From the NCBI RefSeq assembly GCF_026786305.1, contig NZ_JAJAYI010000092.1, positions 1 through 35,009 on the forward strand: a stretch of 35,009 nucleotides of DNA. The letters run 5' to 3'. The notes beneath the pieces were generated by a model. The model was given only the letters and a program-made list of their open reading frames with translations. It did no database searches and was not told the DNA's origin. The DNA is from Cryobacterium sp. (lineage in GTDB: Bacteria; Actinomycetota; Actinomycetes; Actinomycetales; Microbacteriaceae). Each line of letters starts with the position of its first letter. Positions within the stretch are counted from its first letter, which is position 1. Position numbers and translations under genes: made by a program. Shown piece after piece: positions 33,801 through 35,009 of this stretch.

Positions 33801-34796
33801 ATGGTCATGTCCGGCAGCGGCGAGCGCATCGTGTTCGTGCATGCCAGGCCTGGCGACGAATCCGCGCTGACCGGCGGCACGATCGCCCGGTTGCGTGCCG
33901 ACGGGTCAAGGGTCGTCGTGCTCTACTCCGCGGCCATGACCGAAGCGGATGCCGCGGCGGTGTCCGCCGCGCTGGCCGAACTGGGGGCGCGCAGCTGGCA
34001 TCGCTTGCCGCAGACCTCTGTTGGCGGAGCTGAACTTGGCGGAGCTGAACCGGGTGGGGCTGAACTCGTCGGGGCTGTGCAGAGCGCCATCGACGAACTC
34101 GACGCGACCGCCGTCGTCGTCGGCGCCGTCGATGATGCTCTGCGCGAGCGTGCGACGGCGGCGGCACACGACGTCGGACTGCCGGTGTTTCTGGCCCGGT
34201 CGGTGCGGCAGGCATCCGGCCAGCGTCTCATCGCAATCGACGTCGGCGATCACCTCGACCAGAAGCTGCGCGCGCTGCGCCAGTTTTCCGCGCGTTGGAG
34301 TCTGACGGAGTGCACCCGCACCCTCGCCGACGGCACCACCGACGTGATCACCGACACCGAAACGTTCCTGCGAGCGGATGCCCCGCGCCCGGCCCCCGCG
34401 CCGCCGAACCCCCAACCCGCTCGCCTGACCCTGCCGAACCGGTCGCTGGCGGGCCTCGGCGGCCTGCTGCTGGGCATCCTCTTTGGTGTGCTGGGAACCA
34501 TTGCGCATCAGGCCACGCTGACGTTGTACGGCGTGGCGCTTCCGATCGGCCTGTCGATCGCGTTCGTGGGTATCGGTGCCCTGCTGCTCGGACTGCGCCT
34601 CGTCGTGGGGGACCGGTTTGTGGTCGGCTTGGCCGCGGTGGGGCTGCTCCTGACCATTTTTGTGCTCTCTCTGCGCGGATCCGGCGGGTCGGTGCTCGTG
34701 CCGGCCGGGCTGCCGGGAACCCTGTGGACCGTTGTTCCGGCGCTCATCGCGGCGCTCGTGCTGGCCTGGCCGAAACTGCCGCCGCGCCGCCGATAA
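33801..34796 (+). CDS. Degenerate MshB/PIG-L-like deacetylase fused to membrane segments
   Basis: A 331-residue two-part protein. The first 90 or so residues resemble the start of MshB, the mycothiol deacetylase (ERIVFVHARPGDESALTGGTIARLRADGSRVVVLYS). The zinc and catalytic motif HPDDE is changed to RPGDE (R16, G18, D19, E20), so one zinc ligand and the presumed catalytic Asp are gone; the domain is probably not active. Three 5-residue repeats (GGAEL/GGAEP/GGAEL, 75-89) interrupt it. After a Pro-rich linker (about 190-210) come four or so membrane segments resembling small actinobacterial DUF6113-type proteins. It sits just before fdxA, the usual place of mshB in actinobacteria. The ATG at 33801 has CGGAG ten bases upstream. 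Confidence 0.7.
   Translation: MVMSGSGERIVFVHARPGDESALTGGTIARLRADGSRVVVLYSAAMTEADAAAVSAALAELGARSWHRLPQTSVGGAELGGAEPGGAELVGAVQSAIDELDATAVVVGAVDDALRERATAAAHDVGLPVFLARSVRQASGQRLIAIDVGDHLDQKLRALRQFSARWSLTECTRTLADGTTDVITDTETFLRADAPRPAPAPPNPQPARLTLPNRSLAGLGGLLLGILFGVLGTIAHQATLTLYGVALPIGLSIAFVGIGALLLGLRLVVGDRFVVGLAAVGLLLTIFVLSLRGSGGSVLVPAGLPGTLWTVVPALIAALVLAWPKLPPRRR
34023..34082 (+). repeat. In-frame 15-bp tandem repeat in the MshB-like gene
   Basis: Units start at 34023, 34038 and 34053 (GGCGGAGCTGAACTT, then close copies), with a degenerate fourth unit at 34068-34082. They encode GGAEL, GGAEP, GGAEL and VGAVQ. The number of units could vary between strains without breaking the frame. Confidence 0.8.
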
Positions 34797-34868
34797 CCGC
34801 GCACGGGTTGGGGGTCGACGGAGGGGGCGTAGACTCAAGTGTCCGCTCTCGAAGGGAACCCCCAGCCC

Positions 34869-35009
34869 GTGACGTATGTGATCGCTCTTCCGTGCGTCGA
34901 TGTGAAAGATCGTGCCTGCATCGACGAATGCCCGGTGGACTGCATTTATGAGGGCGAACGTTCCCTCTACATTCACCCCGACGAGTGCGTCGACTGTGGC
35001 GCCTGCGAA
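34869..35009 (+). CDS. fdxA: Seven-iron ferredoxin FdxA (5' part, cut by window edge)
   Basis: The first 47 residues are present. They match actinobacterial FdxA almost exactly: [20 protein letters not shown], then [27 protein letters not shown]. Cysteines for one 3Fe-4S and one 4Fe-4S cluster are in place as far as visible. It is an electron carrier in the cytoplasm. The start is a GTG at 34869 with AAGGGA about 11 bases upstream. It follows the MshB-like gene by 72 bases and may be expressed with it. The 3' end is outside the window. Confidence 0.93.
   Translation, partial: MTYVIALPCVDVKDRACIDECPVDCIYEGERSLYIHPDECVDCGACE

Overview
The window looks like chromosomal DNA of a high-GC actinobacterium, most likely of the Microbacteriaceae type (an inference). 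Supporting signs are strongly GC-biased third codon positions, frequent GTG/TTG starts, a DtxR/IdeR-type iron box, an actinobacterial seven-iron ferredoxin (fdxA) next to an MshB-like protein, and an AcoR-type activator that has lost its sigma-54 contact motif. I see no phage, insertion sequence, CRISPR array, rRNA or tRNA.

Region 1 (164-9064) is the most distinctive. A four-gene minus-strand operon encodes a ketone-carboxylase-like enzyme: an extra HyuA-type subunit (618 aa), a zinc-type gamma subunit (151 aa), a second HyuA-type subunit (708 aa) and a HyuB-type subunit (778 aa). The last three match acetone carboxylase beta, gamma and alpha in size. The added HyuA paralogue gives an alpha/alpha-prime/beta/gamma layout like the acetophenone carboxylase core. 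A divergent AcoR-like regulator (7202-9064) faces it, and a perfect 11-bp inverted repeat lies between them.

Region 2 (9094-14090) holds an MFS exporter, an ABC-F ATPase, a solitary LysR-type helix-turn-helix protein with a basic tail, a Lon N-terminal-domain protein and a 3-methyladenine DNA glycosylase whose zinc site appears degraded.

Region 3 (14120-19076) is the glycine cleavage operon gcvT-gcvH-gcvP behind a tandem glycine riboswitch. The gcvP reading frame runs into a 20-bp tandem repeat array that supplies both its last 22 codons and its stop codon. The array belongs to a family that recurs near 12206.

Region 4 (19082-27984) has an overlapping pair (DCC-type thiol oxidoreductase and CPBP membrane protease), then a 620-nt gene-free stretch, then a family-5 peptide ABC transporter: lipoprotein, an oversized DppB-like permease, a DppC-like permease and a fused two-domain ATPase. 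An opposite-strand PH-domain membrane protein sits inside this cluster. A strong UUCG-capped hairpin separates the lipoprotein gene from the permeases.

Region 5 (28026-35009) contains typA/bipA with a terminator, the efeUOB iron-uptake operon behind an iron-box palindrome, a probable dead MshB-like deacetylase fused to membrane segments, and the 5' part of fdxA, cut by the window edge. Two copies of a second dispersed inverted repeat lie at 13391-13452 and 30136-30194. The heptamer GCATCCG/CGGATGC also appears strongly over-represented across the window.
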